DNA of 7,773 bases from Flavobacteriales bacterium (GTDB lineage Bacteria > Bacteroidota > Bacteroidia > Flavobacteriales > PHOS-HE28), in contig SSGN01000184.1 of assembly GCA_008016945.1 (NCBI GenBank), forward strand, positions 1-7,773, written 5' to 3'. This document shows, in pieces, positions 1 through 7,647 of the stretch (its first letter is position 1; each line of letters opens with the position of its first letter). The position numbers were made by a program, and so were the translations under genes. The notes below the pieces were generated by a model. It made no database searches, was not told the origin of the DNA, and worked only from the letters and a program-made list of their open reading frames with translations.

Positions 1-816
1 AGCCTGCGGGTGAGAAGCTGCCTGAGCCCAGGCGCCGGTGATGCAGGCAACGATCTGTGCGTACTGTTTCTTCAGGATCGCCGTGAGATCGAGGCGCGCA
101 TCCGAACCGAAAAACTGGCCGCCATGGGCCGGGTTTCGGCTGCCGTGGCGCATGAAATACGCAACCCTCTGGCCGCCATCAGCCAGGCCAATGCCTTGTT
201 GCTGGAGGAGCTCGCTGACACCACCCAGCGTCGCCTGGCGTCCATCGTCCAGTCCCAGTCGCAGCGCCTGGCAGCAACCGTCGACGACATTCTTGATGTG
301 GTGCGCATTGATCATCAAGACATGACCTACCCACAACCCTTGCCTCTGGATGAACTGGTCTTGACCATCTGCAGCGAGTGGCGCCTCAGCTGCGGACTGC
401 CGACCATCCTGGAAACCCATTTGCATGCCAACGGCACAACCGTGCTTTTTCGACCCGAACATCTTCGCCGGGTCCTAGTGAACCTGCTGGACAATGCCGC
501 GCGCCATGGAGATCCGACCGTGCCCATCCGTGTCGTCACTGAGCAGCTGACCGGCCGCTGCGAACTGGCCGTCTGGAGCGGTGGCCCACCGCTTGACGCA
601 AGCGTCGAAAGGCACTTGTTCGAGCCGTTCTTTTCCTCAAACAGCCGCTCCAGCGGACTCGGGCTCTATATTTGCCGGGAGTTGAGTAGCCGGTATGGAG
701 CGGGCATCCAGTACCGACGGCGTCCATTTGATGACGGCGGCGGGCTGGTCACCGGCAACGAGTTCTGCCTGACGATGACCGACCCGTCTGGCCGCTTTGG
801 AGCACCCCTGCAATGA
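1..816 (+). CDS. pilS: PilS-type sensor histidine kinase, 3' part (5' end outside window)
   Basis: This is the C-terminal part (271 residues visible) of a membrane sensor kinase that autophosphorylates and passes phosphate to PilR to control type IV pilin transcription. The reading frame is open at base 1, so the transmembrane and most sensory parts lie upstream; the GTG at base 10 is not a credible start. Visible in order are the end of a probable PAS domain and a linker helix (about residues 10-40), the H-box AVAHEIRNPLAAIS with phospho-accepting His51, the N-box N161-L-L-D-N165-A-A, the F-box LFEPFF (206-211) and the G2 box GLGL (219-222). The G1 box, normally DxGxG, reads S-G-G-P-P at 193-197, so the usual adenine-contacting Asp is absent. 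Its stop overlaps the pilR start. Assignment as PilS rather than another NtrB-like kinase rests on the neighbouring pilR and on overall resemblance, and is quite secure. Confidence 0.9.
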   Translation, partial: SLRVRSCLSPGAGDAGNDLCVLFLQDRREIEARIRTEKLAAMGRVSAAVAHEIRNPLAAISQANALLLEELADTTQRRLASIVQSQSQRLAATVDDILDVVRIDHQDMTYPQPLPLDELVLTICSEWRLSCGLPTILETHLHANGTTVLFRPEHLRRVLVNLLDNAARHGDPTVPIRVVTEQLTGRCELAVWSGGPPLDASVERHLFEPFFSSNSRSSGLGLYICRELSSRYGAGIQYRRRPFDDGGGLVTGNEFCLTMTDPSGRFGAPLQ

Positions 817-2342
817 CAAACTCCCTCAACCGCGCAACGGTTGGTGTCCTGGTGGTCGACGACGAACCCGACCTGTGCACCCTGTACGAACTGACGCTCT
901 TGCGTGAAGGCTATGAGGTCCGAACCGCCGGATCCCTGAAGGAAGCACTCTCCGCGCTGGAAGAAGCGAACTATGCCGCCGTCATCACCGACATGCGGCT
1001 GCCCGACGGTACCGGTCTGGATCTGCTGCGCGAACTGGCCCGGCTCGGCCGTTCCGAGAAGTCGATTGTCATCACCGCTTACGGCTCCGCAGAGAATGCC
1101 GTCGATGCGCTCAAGGCCGGAGCATTCGACTACCTGACCAAACCGGTTGACCTGAAGGCGTTTCGAAACACCGTCGCACAACTCGTCGGCAATCGCGGCG
1201 AGCCAGCTACTGACACGGACCCATCCGGAAAACGGATGCTGTCGGGCACGCTCCGGCGAACGGACGGCCGGGTCACTCCGGCGTCGGGTCACAAACACTC
1301 GCCAGCGCTGGAGCGACTGGTGGGCCATTCAGAGCCGATCTGTCGACTGCGTCAGCAGATCGAAAAAGTGGCGCTGAGCATGGCCCCAGTGCTGGTGCGG
1401 GGCGAATCGGGTACCGGCAAGGAGCTGGTGGCCCGCTCCATCCATGATCGTAGCCACCGCTTCGCCGGGCCGTTTGTCGCCGTCAACTGCGGCGCCATCC
1501 CAGAGAGCCTGCTCGAAGCCGAATTTTTCGGCGCCCGCAAGGGCGCCTACACCGGCTCTACGCACGACCGCGAGGGCTATTTCCAGGCGGCCACGGGCGG
1601 CACGCTTTTTCTGGACGAAATTGGCGATCTGCCGCTGGCCATGCAGTCCAAATTGCTGCGGGTCATCCAGGAGCGCCGCGTCAGACCGATCGGCGCGACC
1701 CAGGAGGAGGCGGTCGACGTACGTATTGTCAGTGCCACACATAAAGACCTGGCCGGAGAGGTTCACAGCGGACGCTTCCGGCAGGACCTTTACTACCGGC
1801 TCAATGTCATCGAACTGAAGGTGCCCGCGTTACGCGAGCGTCGTGAGGACCTGCCACTGCTCTGCGAGAGCCTCATGCAGAGGATCGCCAGGGAATCGGG
1901 GATTACGCCACCTCTTTTGTCGCACGGGACCATGGAACAACTGATGCAACACCCACTTACCGGCAATGTCCGGGAACTGGAGAACCTCTTGCATCGGGCG
2001 CTCGCCCTGGGCGAAGGCGGTGACCTGAGTTTCGAGAACCTGTCCTCCATGGCCACCGAACCGCCGGTGGCGCTGGCTTCGGCGTTGGCACCCCCGCCGG
2101 CACGGGCGCCCGAACCTGCGCGGGATGCAACTGGCACCGACGACATTCCCGACAACCTGCAGGCATGGCTGGATGACCGGGAACGCGAAGTGCTGCAGAA
2201 AACTCTGGCAATGACGCGCTACAACCGCACGGCTGCCGCGCAGCGCCTCGGGCTCAATCTCCGCCAGATGCGATACCGGATGGCCCGCCTGAACATCACG
2301 GTGCCCGGCTCCGGTGGCGCGGACGCCGATGATCTGGCCTGA
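813..2342 (+). CDS. pilR: PilR-type sigma-54-dependent response regulator
   Basis: This is a 509-residue NtrC-family activator that, when phosphorylated, drives sigma-54 RNA polymerase at pilin (pilA) and related promoters. The receiver domain (about 10-125) has the acidic pair D16/D17, phospho-acceptor D60, T88 and K110. The AAA+ domain (about 168-405) has Walker A GESGTGKE (197-204), the sigma-54-contacting loop GAYTGS (244-249; canonical GAFTGA) and Walker B FLDE (266-269), followed by the VRELEN region. A Pro/Ala-rich linker (about 415-447) joins it to a Fis-type helix-turn-helix (about 471-497, NRTAAAQRLGLN...). Length and domain order are normal for the family. The ATG overlaps the pilS stop as ATGA, with TGGAG about 10 bases upstream, indicating translational coupling. 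The adjacent PilS-like kinase makes PilR the best name; other NtrC-type regulators share this architecture. Confidence 0.92.
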   Translation: MTNSLNRATVGVLVVDDEPDLCTLYELTLLREGYEVRTAGSLKEALSALEEANYAAVITDMRLPDGTGLDLLRELARLGRSEKSIVITAYGSAENAVDALKAGAFDYLTKPVDLKAFRNTVAQLVGNRGEPATDTDPSGKRMLSGTLRRTDGRVTPASGHKHSPALERLVGHSEPICRLRQQIEKVALSMAPVLVRGESGTGKELVARSIHDRSHRFAGPFVAVNCGAIPESLLEAEFFGARKGAYTGSTHDREGYFQAATGGTLFLDEIGDLPLAMQSKLLRVIQERRVRPIGATQEEAVDVRIVSATHKDLAGEVHSGRFRQDLYYRLNVIELKVPALRERREDLPLLCESLMQRIARESGITPPLLSHGTMEQLMQHPLTGNVRELENLLHRALALGEGGDLSFENLSSMATEPPVALASALAPPPARAPEPARDATGTDDIPDNLQAWLDDREREVLQKTLAMTRYNRTAAAQRLGLNLRQMRYRMARLNITVPGSGGADADDLA

Positions 2343-2349
2343 AGCTGCG

Positions 2350-2907
2350 ATGCACACGTGGCGCAACGGATGGTGGACGGCGGCGAGCCCGCACCCCTCT
2401 CCCAATTTTGGTCCTCGACCGCGTGGCGCAGTTGTCGATCTGATCGTTGTCCACTCGATCAGCCTGCCACCGGGCGAGTATGGTGGCGACGCCGTGCTGG
2501 ATTTCTTCAGCAACCGGCTCGACTGGACCGCCCACCCCTATTTCGCCGAGATTCGCGGCATGCAGGTTTCGGCCCATTTTTTCATTCGGCGCGACGGCGC
2601 GCTATGGCAATGCGTCGATGCCGACCAGCGGGCCTGGCATGCGGGGGCATCCCGCTATCGGGGTCGAACCAACTGCAATGACGATTCGGTGGGGATCGAA
2701 CTGGAAGGGCTGGAGGGGAAAACCTTTACGGCGTGTCAATACGAAGTGCTGACTCGTGTGTGTCGCGCATTGGCGCGCCGATTCCCGATTCGTCATGTTG
2801 TCGGCCACGAACATATCGCACCGGGCCGCAAGGGCGACCCAGGCCCCGGCTTCGACTGGTTGAAGCTGCGCCGTCAGCTCGGCTGGTCACCTCCGTGTTT
2901 TCCCTGA
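2350..2907 (+). CDS. ampD: 1,6-anhydro-N-acetylmuramyl-L-alanine amidase AmpD
   Basis: This is a cytoplasmic zinc amidase (185 residues) of the amidase_2 family. It cleaves the lactyl-amide bond between anhydro-N-acetylmuramic acid and the stem peptide during peptidoglycan recycling. In species with AmpR/AmpC, its loss derepresses beta-lactamase. Zinc ligands H35, H153 and D163, and catalytic E117 and K161, match by motif the H34/H154/D164/E116/K162 set of enterobacterial AmpD. Conserved blocks VVHSISLPPG, VSAHFFIRRDG, RAWHAG, CNDDSVGIELEG and DPGPGFDW are all present, and there is no signal peptide. I chose ATG 2350 because it gives the usual length and a short lead into the GWW segment. In-frame GTG 2314 and ATG 2329 lie inside pilR and would add 12 or 7 residues. 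No good Shine-Dalgarno is visible; the 7-base gap after pilR suggests coupled translation in one operon. Confidence 0.95.
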   Translation: MHTWRNGWWTAASPHPSPNFGPRPRGAVVDLIVVHSISLPPGEYGGDAVLDFFSNRLDWTAHPYFAEIRGMQVSAHFFIRRDGALWQCVDADQRAWHAGASRYRGRTNCNDDSVGIELEGLEGKTFTACQYEVLTRVCRALARRFPIRHVVGHEHIAPGRKGDPGPGFDWLKLRRQLGWSPPCFP

Positions 2908-2945
2908 TGCGTCCGCGTCAAGGGTCCGTCCGGCCATCAGTTTTA
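2904..2945 (+). terminator. Weak terminator-like hairpin behind ampD
   Basis: CTGATG (2904-2909, including the ampD stop codon) is the inverted complement of CATCAG (2935-2940), which is followed at once by TTTT (2941-2944). The 25-base interior can form only a few extra pairs next to a bulge, so the stem is short and the loop large. The position at the operon end fits a terminator, but the structure is weak and might be chance. Confidence 0.25.
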
Positions 2946-3145
2946 CAGGCTTCGCCGGTTCGCAACCGTCATAGGCGATAGAGGATTCAAGCGGCGTTTC
3001 CGGGCCAAACCGCCTGGCAAGGCCCGTCAATTCTTGGGATCGTGGGGAAAACGGCGCCTTTTCAAGGCTTGCGGGAAAGCGCTGCCACCGATGGCGACCG
3101 GGACACCTTCAGTTACGGATCTGACAATCCCAGTGGCTGGACAGT
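2946..3145. other. Non-coding stretch between ampD and the nrdA promoter
   Basis: There is no convincing gene in this part of the roughly 400-base gap. Two small inverted repeats are visible. One is GGCGTTT/AAACCGCC (2993-2999 with 3007-3014, one bulged base, loop CCGGGCC). The other is GCCTT/AAGGC (3056-3060 with 3064-3068, 3-base loop). Neither is followed by a T-run. The short reading frame that starts in the TGATG at the ampD stop (24 codons to 2981) has no ribosome binding site and no recognisable motif. Confidence 0.5.
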
Positions 3146-3173
3146 TTGATTCGCCCTCAACCCACGATACACT
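3146..3173 (+). promoter_or_regulatory. Candidate sigma-70 promoter for nrdAB
   Basis: TTGATT (3146-3151) as -35 and TACACT (3168-3173) as -10 are separated by 16 bases, and each matches four of six consensus positions. The -10 overlaps the left end of the first NrdR-like palindrome, the arrangement expected for a repressed nrd promoter. A start near base 3180 would give a leader of about 130 bases before nrdA. This is inferred from sequence only. Confidence 0.5.
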
Positions 3174-3215
3174 ACCGGTAGTGCCCAACAAGGCATCGCA
3201 ACACTACCGGTAGTG
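3170..3215 (+). promoter_or_regulatory. Pair of NrdR-box-like operators
   Basis: The perfect 14-base palindrome CACTACCGGTAGTG occurs twice, at 3170-3183 and 3202-3215, with centres 32 bp apart (three helical turns). NrdR, the dATP/ATP-sensing repressor of ribonucleotide reductase genes, is known to bind paired 16-bp palindromes of the type acaCwAtATaTwGtgt spaced about 31-32 bp apart upstream of nrd operons. The outer positions (CACTA...TAGTG) fit, while the usual AT-rich centre is CCGG here. Box 1 covers the candidate -10 and box 2 lies just downstream of the expected transcript start. The assignment is inferred from spacing, symmetry and the gene downstream. Confidence 0.82.
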
Positions 3216-3301
3216 GTCCTGTTCAGCTCCCGGTGTGATTCGCAGCCGGCGCAGCCATCCGCCGACTGCCACCGCGTCAACCCGGACAACGCCAGCACAA
3301 C

Positions 3302-3309
3302 GAGAGGAA
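3302..3309 (+). promoter_or_regulatory. Ribosome binding site fixing the nrdA start
   Basis: GAGAGGAA lies 3 bases before ATG 3313, with its GAGG core 5 bases away. The alternative in-frame GTG at 3235 has no such site and would lengthen NrdA by 26 residues of non-family sequence, so 3313 is preferred. Confidence 0.75.
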
Positions 3310-3312
3310 CTG

Positions 3313-6219
3313 ATGCAAATCTCCCAAACCTATTCCCCGTCCCACACCAACTTGCCCGGCCCAACCGGTGCCGGTGTCGACCGCGCCGATCCGGCACCAA
3401 ATCAGGCATTGGCCCACTATCAGATCATTCGCCGCAATGGCGCCGTCGTTCCGTTCGAGCCAAACAAGATCGCTGTCGCCATGATGAAGGCGTTTCTTGC
3501 AGTACACGGTACGCAGGGAGCGGCTTCCGCCAGCGTCCGGGAGGCCGTCGAGACCCTCACGCATGCTGTTGTACGAGCACTGGTGCGCTCGCGCCCCGGT
3601 GGTGGCACGTTCCACATAGAAGACGTGCAAGATCATGTGGAATTGGGGCTCATGCGCGGCGGGCACCACGAAATTGCCCGTGCGTACGTGCTGTACCGCG
3701 AACGTAGGTCCCAGGAACGTGCGCGCCAGGCCAGCACCCAGGTGCCCCAGTCCCCGACACCAACCCTGCATGTGACCGACCGGGGTCGGCGCGTGCCGCT
3801 TGATATCGGCCAGCTGAAGTCGCTGATCGAATCGGCCTGCGGGCAGCTCGGCGCTGATGTGAAGCCCGAACCGATTCTTGCCGAGACCATGCGCAATTTG
3901 TACGACGGCGTACCGCTCGACGAGGTACACAAAGCGGCCATTCTTGCGGCGCGGACCCTGATCGAGAAGGACCCTGACTACACCTACGCCACAGCGCGTC
4001 TGCTGTTGCACACGATCCTCAAGGAGGTTTTCGGCGAGGAAGTATCCGCCACCGAGATGGGCGCCCGTTATGCGGATTATTTCCCCGCATTCATCCGCCG
4101 CGGCGTGGAGCACGAACTGCTTGATGAACGGCTCTTGCAGTTCGACCTGCCCCGGCTCGGCGCCGCCCTGAAAGCGGATCGTGACCAGGGCTTCGACTAC
4201 CTCGGCCTGCAGACCCTGTACGACCGCTACTTCCTGCATGTCCGCAAGCAACGCATCGAGCTGCCGCAGGCCTTTTTCATGCGAGTCGCAATGGGACTGG
4301 CTCTCAACGAACTGGATCGTGAGGCGCGGGCCATAGAGTTCTATGAGGTGCTGTCACGGTTTGACTTCATGTCGTCTACGCCAACTCTTTTCAATAGTGG
4401 CACCCGGCGCTCGCAGCTGTCGTCGTGCTACCTGACGACGGTACCGGACGACCTGGACGGTATCTACGAGTCGATCAAGGAGAACGCGCTGCTGTCGAAA
4501 TTTGCCGGCGGCTTGGGCAATGACTGGACCCGGGTGCGGGCACTGGGTTCGCACATCAAGGGAACAAACGGCGAGTCGCAAGGGGTAGTGCCGTTTCTCA
4601 AGGTGGTCAACGACACCGCAGTCGCGGTCAACCAGGGCGGCAAGCGCAAGGGAGCCGTGTGCGCATACCTCGAAACCTGGCACCTCGACATTGAAGAGTT
4701 CCTGGAATTGCGAAAGAACACCGGCGACGATCGCCGACGCACGCACGACATGAACACGGCCAACTGGATACCGGACCTGTTCATGCGCCGGGTGATGGAG
4801 AAAGGTGAGTGGACATTGTTCTCTCCATCCGACTGCCCGGACCTTCACGACCTGTACGGTACCGCTTTCGAGACGGCCTACACGGCCTACGAGGCGAAAG
4901 CCAAAAGCGGCGAAATCCAGCCAACCAAGACTGTCCCGGCGGTCGATCTCTGGCGCAAGATGTTGTCGATGCTGTTCGAGACGGGGCATCCGTGGATCAC
5001 TTTCAAAGACGCCTGCAACGTCCGCTCACCTCAGCAACATGCGGGCGTGGTTCATTCCTCCAACCTGTGCACTGAAATCACCCTGAATACCAACGATACC
5101 GAGACAGCCGTGTGCAATCTCGGTTCGATCAATCTGCGTCAGCACCTACGGGACGGCCAGGTCGACCAGGAAAAGCTGCGCAAGACCGTGGTGACCGCCA
5201 TGCGCATGCTGGACAACGTCATTGACATCAACTACTACGCCGTGCGCAAAGCGCGGGACTCCAACCTGCGTCACCGCCCGGTTGGTTTGGGGATCATGGG
5301 GTTCCAGGACGCACTCTACGAGTTGCGCATTCCCTACGCGTCCGAATCGGCGGTCGAGTTCGCAGACCGCTCTATGGAAGCGGTCTGCTATCACGCCTAT
5401 TGGGCCTCGACCGAACTGGCACGGGAGCGCGGGCGATACTCGTCTTACCGAGGCTCACTCTGGGATCGAGGCATCCTTCCACACGACACGCTGGACATGC
5501 TCGCGCGCGAACGGGGCGGATACGTCGAGGTGGACCGCTCGTCCAGCCTCGACTGGGATGCATTGCGTCGCAAAATCGCCACCGATGGAATGCGCAACTC
5601 CAACTGCATCGCCATCGCGCCGACGGCCACCATTTCCAACATCATCGGGGTCGATGCCTCCATTGAGCAGAGCTTCGGCAACCTGTCGGTGAAGTCCAAC
5701 CTGTCGGGTGAGTTCACGGTCATCAACAGCTATCTGGTTCGTGACCTCAAACGCTTGGGCCTCTGGGACGACGTGATGGTCATGGACCTCAAACACTTCA
5801 AGGGCTCGTTGTGGTCGATCGATCGGGTCCCGACCGAAATCAAGTTGCTCTATGCCACCGCGTTCGAAGTCGCGCCCCAGTGGCTGGTCGAGGCCGCCTC
5901 GCGTCGACAGAAGTGGATTGATCAGGCGCAGTCGCTGAATATCTACATGGCTGGCGCGTCGGGCAAGAAGCTCGATGAAACCTACAAACTGGCCTGGCTT
6001 CGGGGCCTGAAGACAACCTACTACCTGCGCACCCACAGCGCCACCCACGTCGAGATGAGCACAGTCAGTACCCGGCAACTCAATTCCGTATCCAGTGGTG
6101 ATGGCGGCATGAACGGCACTGGCACTGTGGCACATGACCGTCCATCCGAACCTGAGCTGGCTGCGACCGACATCAAGTTTTGCGCCATCGACGACCCCGG
6201 CTGCGAGGCCTGCCAGTAA
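3313..6219 (+). CDS. nrdA: Ribonucleoside-diphosphate reductase class Ia, alpha subunit
   Basis: This is the catalytic large subunit (968 residues), which reduces NDPs to dNDPs in the cytoplasm using a radical supplied by NrdB and electrons from thioredoxin or glutaredoxin. After a Pro-rich start there are two ATP-cone segments. Cone 1 (about 37-137) carries RRNG and FEPNKI; cone 2 (about 152-240) has lost these lysine positions. The catalytic barrel follows. By motif, active-site C372 (LSSCYL), thiyl C586 with N584 and E588 (NLCTE), and C601 ([10 protein letters not shown]) correspond to E. coli C225, C439/N437/E441 and C462. Y903-Y904 (TTYYLRT) match the radical-transfer tyrosines. The tail ends GCEACQ, with C964 and C967 as the probable redox-shuttle pair. 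The length agrees with Pseudomonas-type two-cone NrdA (about 960) rather than E. coli NrdA (761). It is probably co-transcribed with nrdB and repressed by NrdR through the paired upstream boxes. Confidence 0.96.
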   Translation: MQISQTYSPSHTNLPGPTGAGVDRADPAPNQALAHYQIIRRNGAVVPFEPNKIAVAMMKAFLAVHGTQGAASASVREAVETLTHAVVRALVRSRPGGGTFHIEDVQDHVELGLMRGGHHEIARAYVLYRERRSQERARQASTQVPQSPTPTLHVTDRGRRVPLDIGQLKSLIESACGQLGADVKPEPILAETMRNLYDGVPLDEVHKAAILAARTLIEKDPDYTYATARLLLHTILKEVFGEEVSATEMGARYADYFPAFIRRGVEHELLDERLLQFDLPRLGAALKADRDQGFDYLGLQTLYDRYFLHVRKQRIELPQAFFMRVAMGLALNELDREARAIEFYEVLSRFDFMSSTPTLFNSGTRRSQLSSCYLTTVPDDLDGIYESIKENALLSKFAGGLGNDWTRVRALGSHIKGTNGESQGVVPFLKVVNDTAVAVNQGGKRKGAVCAYLETWHLDIEEFLELRKNTGDDRRRTHDMNTANWIPDLFMRRVMEKGEWTLFSPSDCPDLHDLYGTAFETAYTAYEAKAKSGEIQPTKTVPAVDLWRKMLSMLFETGHPWITFKDACNVRSPQQHAGVVHSSNLCTEITLNTNDTETAVCNLGSINLRQHLRDGQVDQEKLRKTVVTAMRMLDNVIDINYYAVRKARDSNLRHRPVGLGIMGFQDALYELRIPYASESAVEFADRSMEAVCYHAYWASTELARERGRYSSYRGSLWDRGILPHDTLDMLARERGGYVEVDRSSSLDWDALRRKIATDGMRNSNCIAIAPTATISNIIGVDASIEQSFGNLSVKSNLSGEFTVINSYLVRDLKRLGLWDDVMVMDLKHFKGSLWSIDRVPTEIKLLYATAFEVAPQWLVEAASRRQKWIDQAQSLNIYMAGASGKKLDETYKLAWLRGLKTTYYLRTHSATHVEMSTVSTRQLNSVSSGDGGMNGTGTVAHDRPSEPELAATDIKFCAIDDPGCEACQ

Positions 6220-6231
6220 AACCGACGCCAC

Positions 6232-6271
6232 AGGGCAACATTCGTTTCGATCGAGTGCGCGTAGCCCTTTT
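6232..6271 (+). terminator. Intercistronic hairpin plus T-run between nrdA and nrdB
   Basis: AGGGC (6232-6236) pairs with GCCCT (6264-6268). Inside it CATTCG (6239-6244) pairs with CGAGTG (6252-6257), with one G-T wobble and a 7-base loop. The two stems are separated by an asymmetric internal loop (2 and 6 bases). TTTT (6268-6271) follows. It has the form of a weak intrinsic terminator or a processing/stability element, and may set relative nrdA and nrdB transcript levels. No function can be read directly from the sequence. Confidence 0.35.
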
Positions 6272-6316
6272 CCTTCAACCCTCTTTGCTACCATAATACG
6301 AGCACTGGAAACCACC

Positions 6317-7501
6317 ATGCTGTCCTGGGACGACACCGTCACACCTTCTGCACTGCCGGCCTTGCAACCTGTCGAACGGGGCGGTCTTGCGACCGTTGCG
6401 CCAAACAGTCTTGCGGTGCCGTCCGCCTATCAAACCCCTTCGAACATCAGCACTCCCGCGAAGGCGGCCCCTGCGGCGTCACACCGACGTGTGAACGCAT
6501 CCGACAAGCGAATCATCAACGGCCAGACCGACGTCAACCAACTGGTACCGTTCAAGTACAAATGGGCTTGGGAGAAATACCTCGCCACCTGCGCAAATCA
6601 TTGGATGCCGCAGGAAGTCAACATGAATCGCGACATCGCGCTCTGGAAGAGCCCCAACGGCCTCTCCGACGATGAGCGGCGCCTCATCAAGCGCAATCTT
6701 GGCTTCTTCGTGACTGCCGATTCTCTGGCGGCGAACAACATTACATTGGGAACATACCGGCACATTACCGCACCGGAATGTCGGCAGTTCTTGCTTCGGC
6801 AGGCGTTCGAAGAGGCCATCCACACGCATGCCTACCAGTACATCGTGGAGAGTCTGGGTCTTGATGAGGGCGAGATCTTCAACGCCTACCATGAGGTCGC
6901 ATCCATCCGGGACAAGGACGAATTTCTTATCCCGTTCATTGACGCGATCATGGACCCGAATTTCCGCACGGGAACGCCCGAGGCGGACCAGACGCTGCTG
7001 AAGTCCATCATTGTGTTCGCGTGCCTGATGGAGGGGCTATTCTTCTATGTCGGTTTCACCCAGATTCTGGCGCTGGGGCGACAGAACAAGATGACCGGTG
7101 CCGCCGAACAATACCAGTACATCCGGCGTGACGAATCGATGCACTGCAACTTCGGCATCGACCTGATCAACCAGATCAAGCTGGAAAACCCCCACCTCTG
7201 GACTGTCGAGTTCAAGGCGGAGATACGAGCCCTGTTCGTCAAGGCCGTCGAGCTGGAGTACCGCTACGCGGAGGACACGATGCCACGTGGCGTCCTGGGC
7301 TTGAACGCCTCCATGTTCAAGGGCTACCTTCGCTATATCGCCAATCGCCGAGCCACGCAGATCGGCCTTGAGCCCCTTTACCCGAATGAAGAGAACCCGT
7401 TCCCCTGGATGAGCGAGATGATTGATCTCAAGAAGGAACGCAACTTCTTCGAAACCCGCGTCATTGAGTACCAATCCGGCGGAGCACTCTCCTGGGATTG
7501 A
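6317..7501 (+). CDS. nrdB: Ribonucleoside-diphosphate reductase class Ia, beta subunit
   Basis: This is the small subunit (394 residues), which houses the diiron centre and stable tyrosyl radical and passes the radical to NrdA. By motif the metal ligands are D135 (TADSL), E166 and H169 (FEEAIH), E239 (LMEGLFF), and E273 and H276 (RRDESMH). The radical tyrosine is Y173, four residues after H169 exactly as in E. coli (H118/Y122). The first 55 or so residues are an Ala/Pro-rich, poorly conserved extension. The tail ends [12 protein letters not shown]385 is a candidate for the radical-transfer tyrosine (E. coli Y356), and the extreme C-terminus is expected to dock on NrdA. I chose ATG 6317 because the frame open upstream to 6134 overlaps nrdA and looks non-coding. 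A modest GGAA lies 6 bases before the ATG. It sits 97 bases after nrdA and is presumably in the same NrdR-controlled operon. Confidence 0.96.
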   Translation: MLSWDDTVTPSALPALQPVERGGLATVAPNSLAVPSAYQTPSNISTPAKAAPAASHRRVNASDKRIINGQTDVNQLVPFKYKWAWEKYLATCANHWMPQEVNMNRDIALWKSPNGLSDDERRLIKRNLGFFVTADSLAANNITLGTYRHITAPECRQFLLRQAFEEAIHTHAYQYIVESLGLDEGEIFNAYHEVASIRDKDEFLIPFIDAIMDPNFRTGTPEADQTLLKSIIVFACLMEGLFFYVGFTQILALGRQNKMTGAAEQYQYIRRDESMHCNFGIDLINQIKLENPHLWTVEFKAEIRALFVKAVELEYRYAEDTMPRGVLGLNASMFKGYLRYIANRRATQIGLEPLYPNEENPFPWMSEMIDLKKERNFFETRVIEYQSGGALSWD

Positions 7502-7513
7502 TCATTCGAATGA
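7502..7513. repeat. 12-base perfect palindrome after the nrdB stop
   Basis: TCATTCGAATGA is its own reverse complement and begins immediately after the nrdB stop codon. It has no central loop as an RNA hairpin and no T-run behind it, so it is not a good terminator. It could be a protein-binding site or chance. Confidence 0.4.
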
Positions 7514-7614
7514 ACGACCGCCTTCCACAGCAACTCTTGGCATCGCCCCGGCGCGTTGCCCCGGCTGTGATCCCGAGTTCATGGCGTTGGAGTCGTCTGT
7601 CCAGGGTCATGAAT

Positions 7615-7647
7615 CGCTTCGTGCGTCACAACAGGCACGAAGTGTTT
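7615..7647 (+). terminator. Stem-loop between nrdB and the histone-like gene
   Basis: CGCTTCGTGC (7615-7624) and GCACGAAGTG (7635-7644) pair over 10 bp with a single G-T wobble, enclosing a 10-base loop. TTT (7645-7647) and a pyrimidine-rich run follow. This could end the nrdAB transcript. It could equally be a leader structure of the histone-like gene, whose ATG is only about 40 bases further on. The T-run is short, so terminator strength is doubtful. Confidence 0.4.

Noticed and set aside
666..1328. Minus-strand open frame across the pilS-pilR junction
   Set aside because: Antisense to two clearly recognised domains; composition is that of a codon shadow.
2907..2981. 24-codon frame starting in the TGATG at the ampD stop
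   Set aside because: Very short, no ribosome binding site, no motif, and it overlaps the candidate terminator.
3235..3312. In-frame GTG upstream extension of nrdA
   Set aside because: No Shine-Dalgarno before the GTG, and the extra residues look like untranslated leader; ATG 3313 has a good site and fits family length.
3277..4251. Long open frame on the minus strand opposite nrdA (about 324 codons)
   Set aside because: It lies entirely opposite a strongly conserved coding region, its translation shows no family motif, and long antisense frames are common in GC-rich DNA.
6268..6297. Possible nrdB-specific promoter (CATAAT at 6292-6297)
   Set aside because: The -10 matches five of six positions, but no acceptable -35 lies at 16-18 bases, and the transcript would start only about 13 bases before the ATG. 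Kept only as a remark in the intercistronic finding.
6134..6316. Upstream extension of the nrdB frame into nrdA
   Set aside because: It overlaps the conserved nrdA C-terminus, and the translated extension has no resemblance to NrdB; ATG 6317 begins the family-like MLSWD start.
5455..6342. Long open frame on the minus strand opposite the end of nrdA (about 295 codons)
   Set aside because: Shadow of the nrdA reading frame; no recognisable domain and no ribosome binding site that stands out.
7545..7564. Direct repeat GCCCCGG (7545-7551 and 7558-7564)
   Set aside because: Short GC-only repeat expected by chance in this composition, with no further symmetry or partner.
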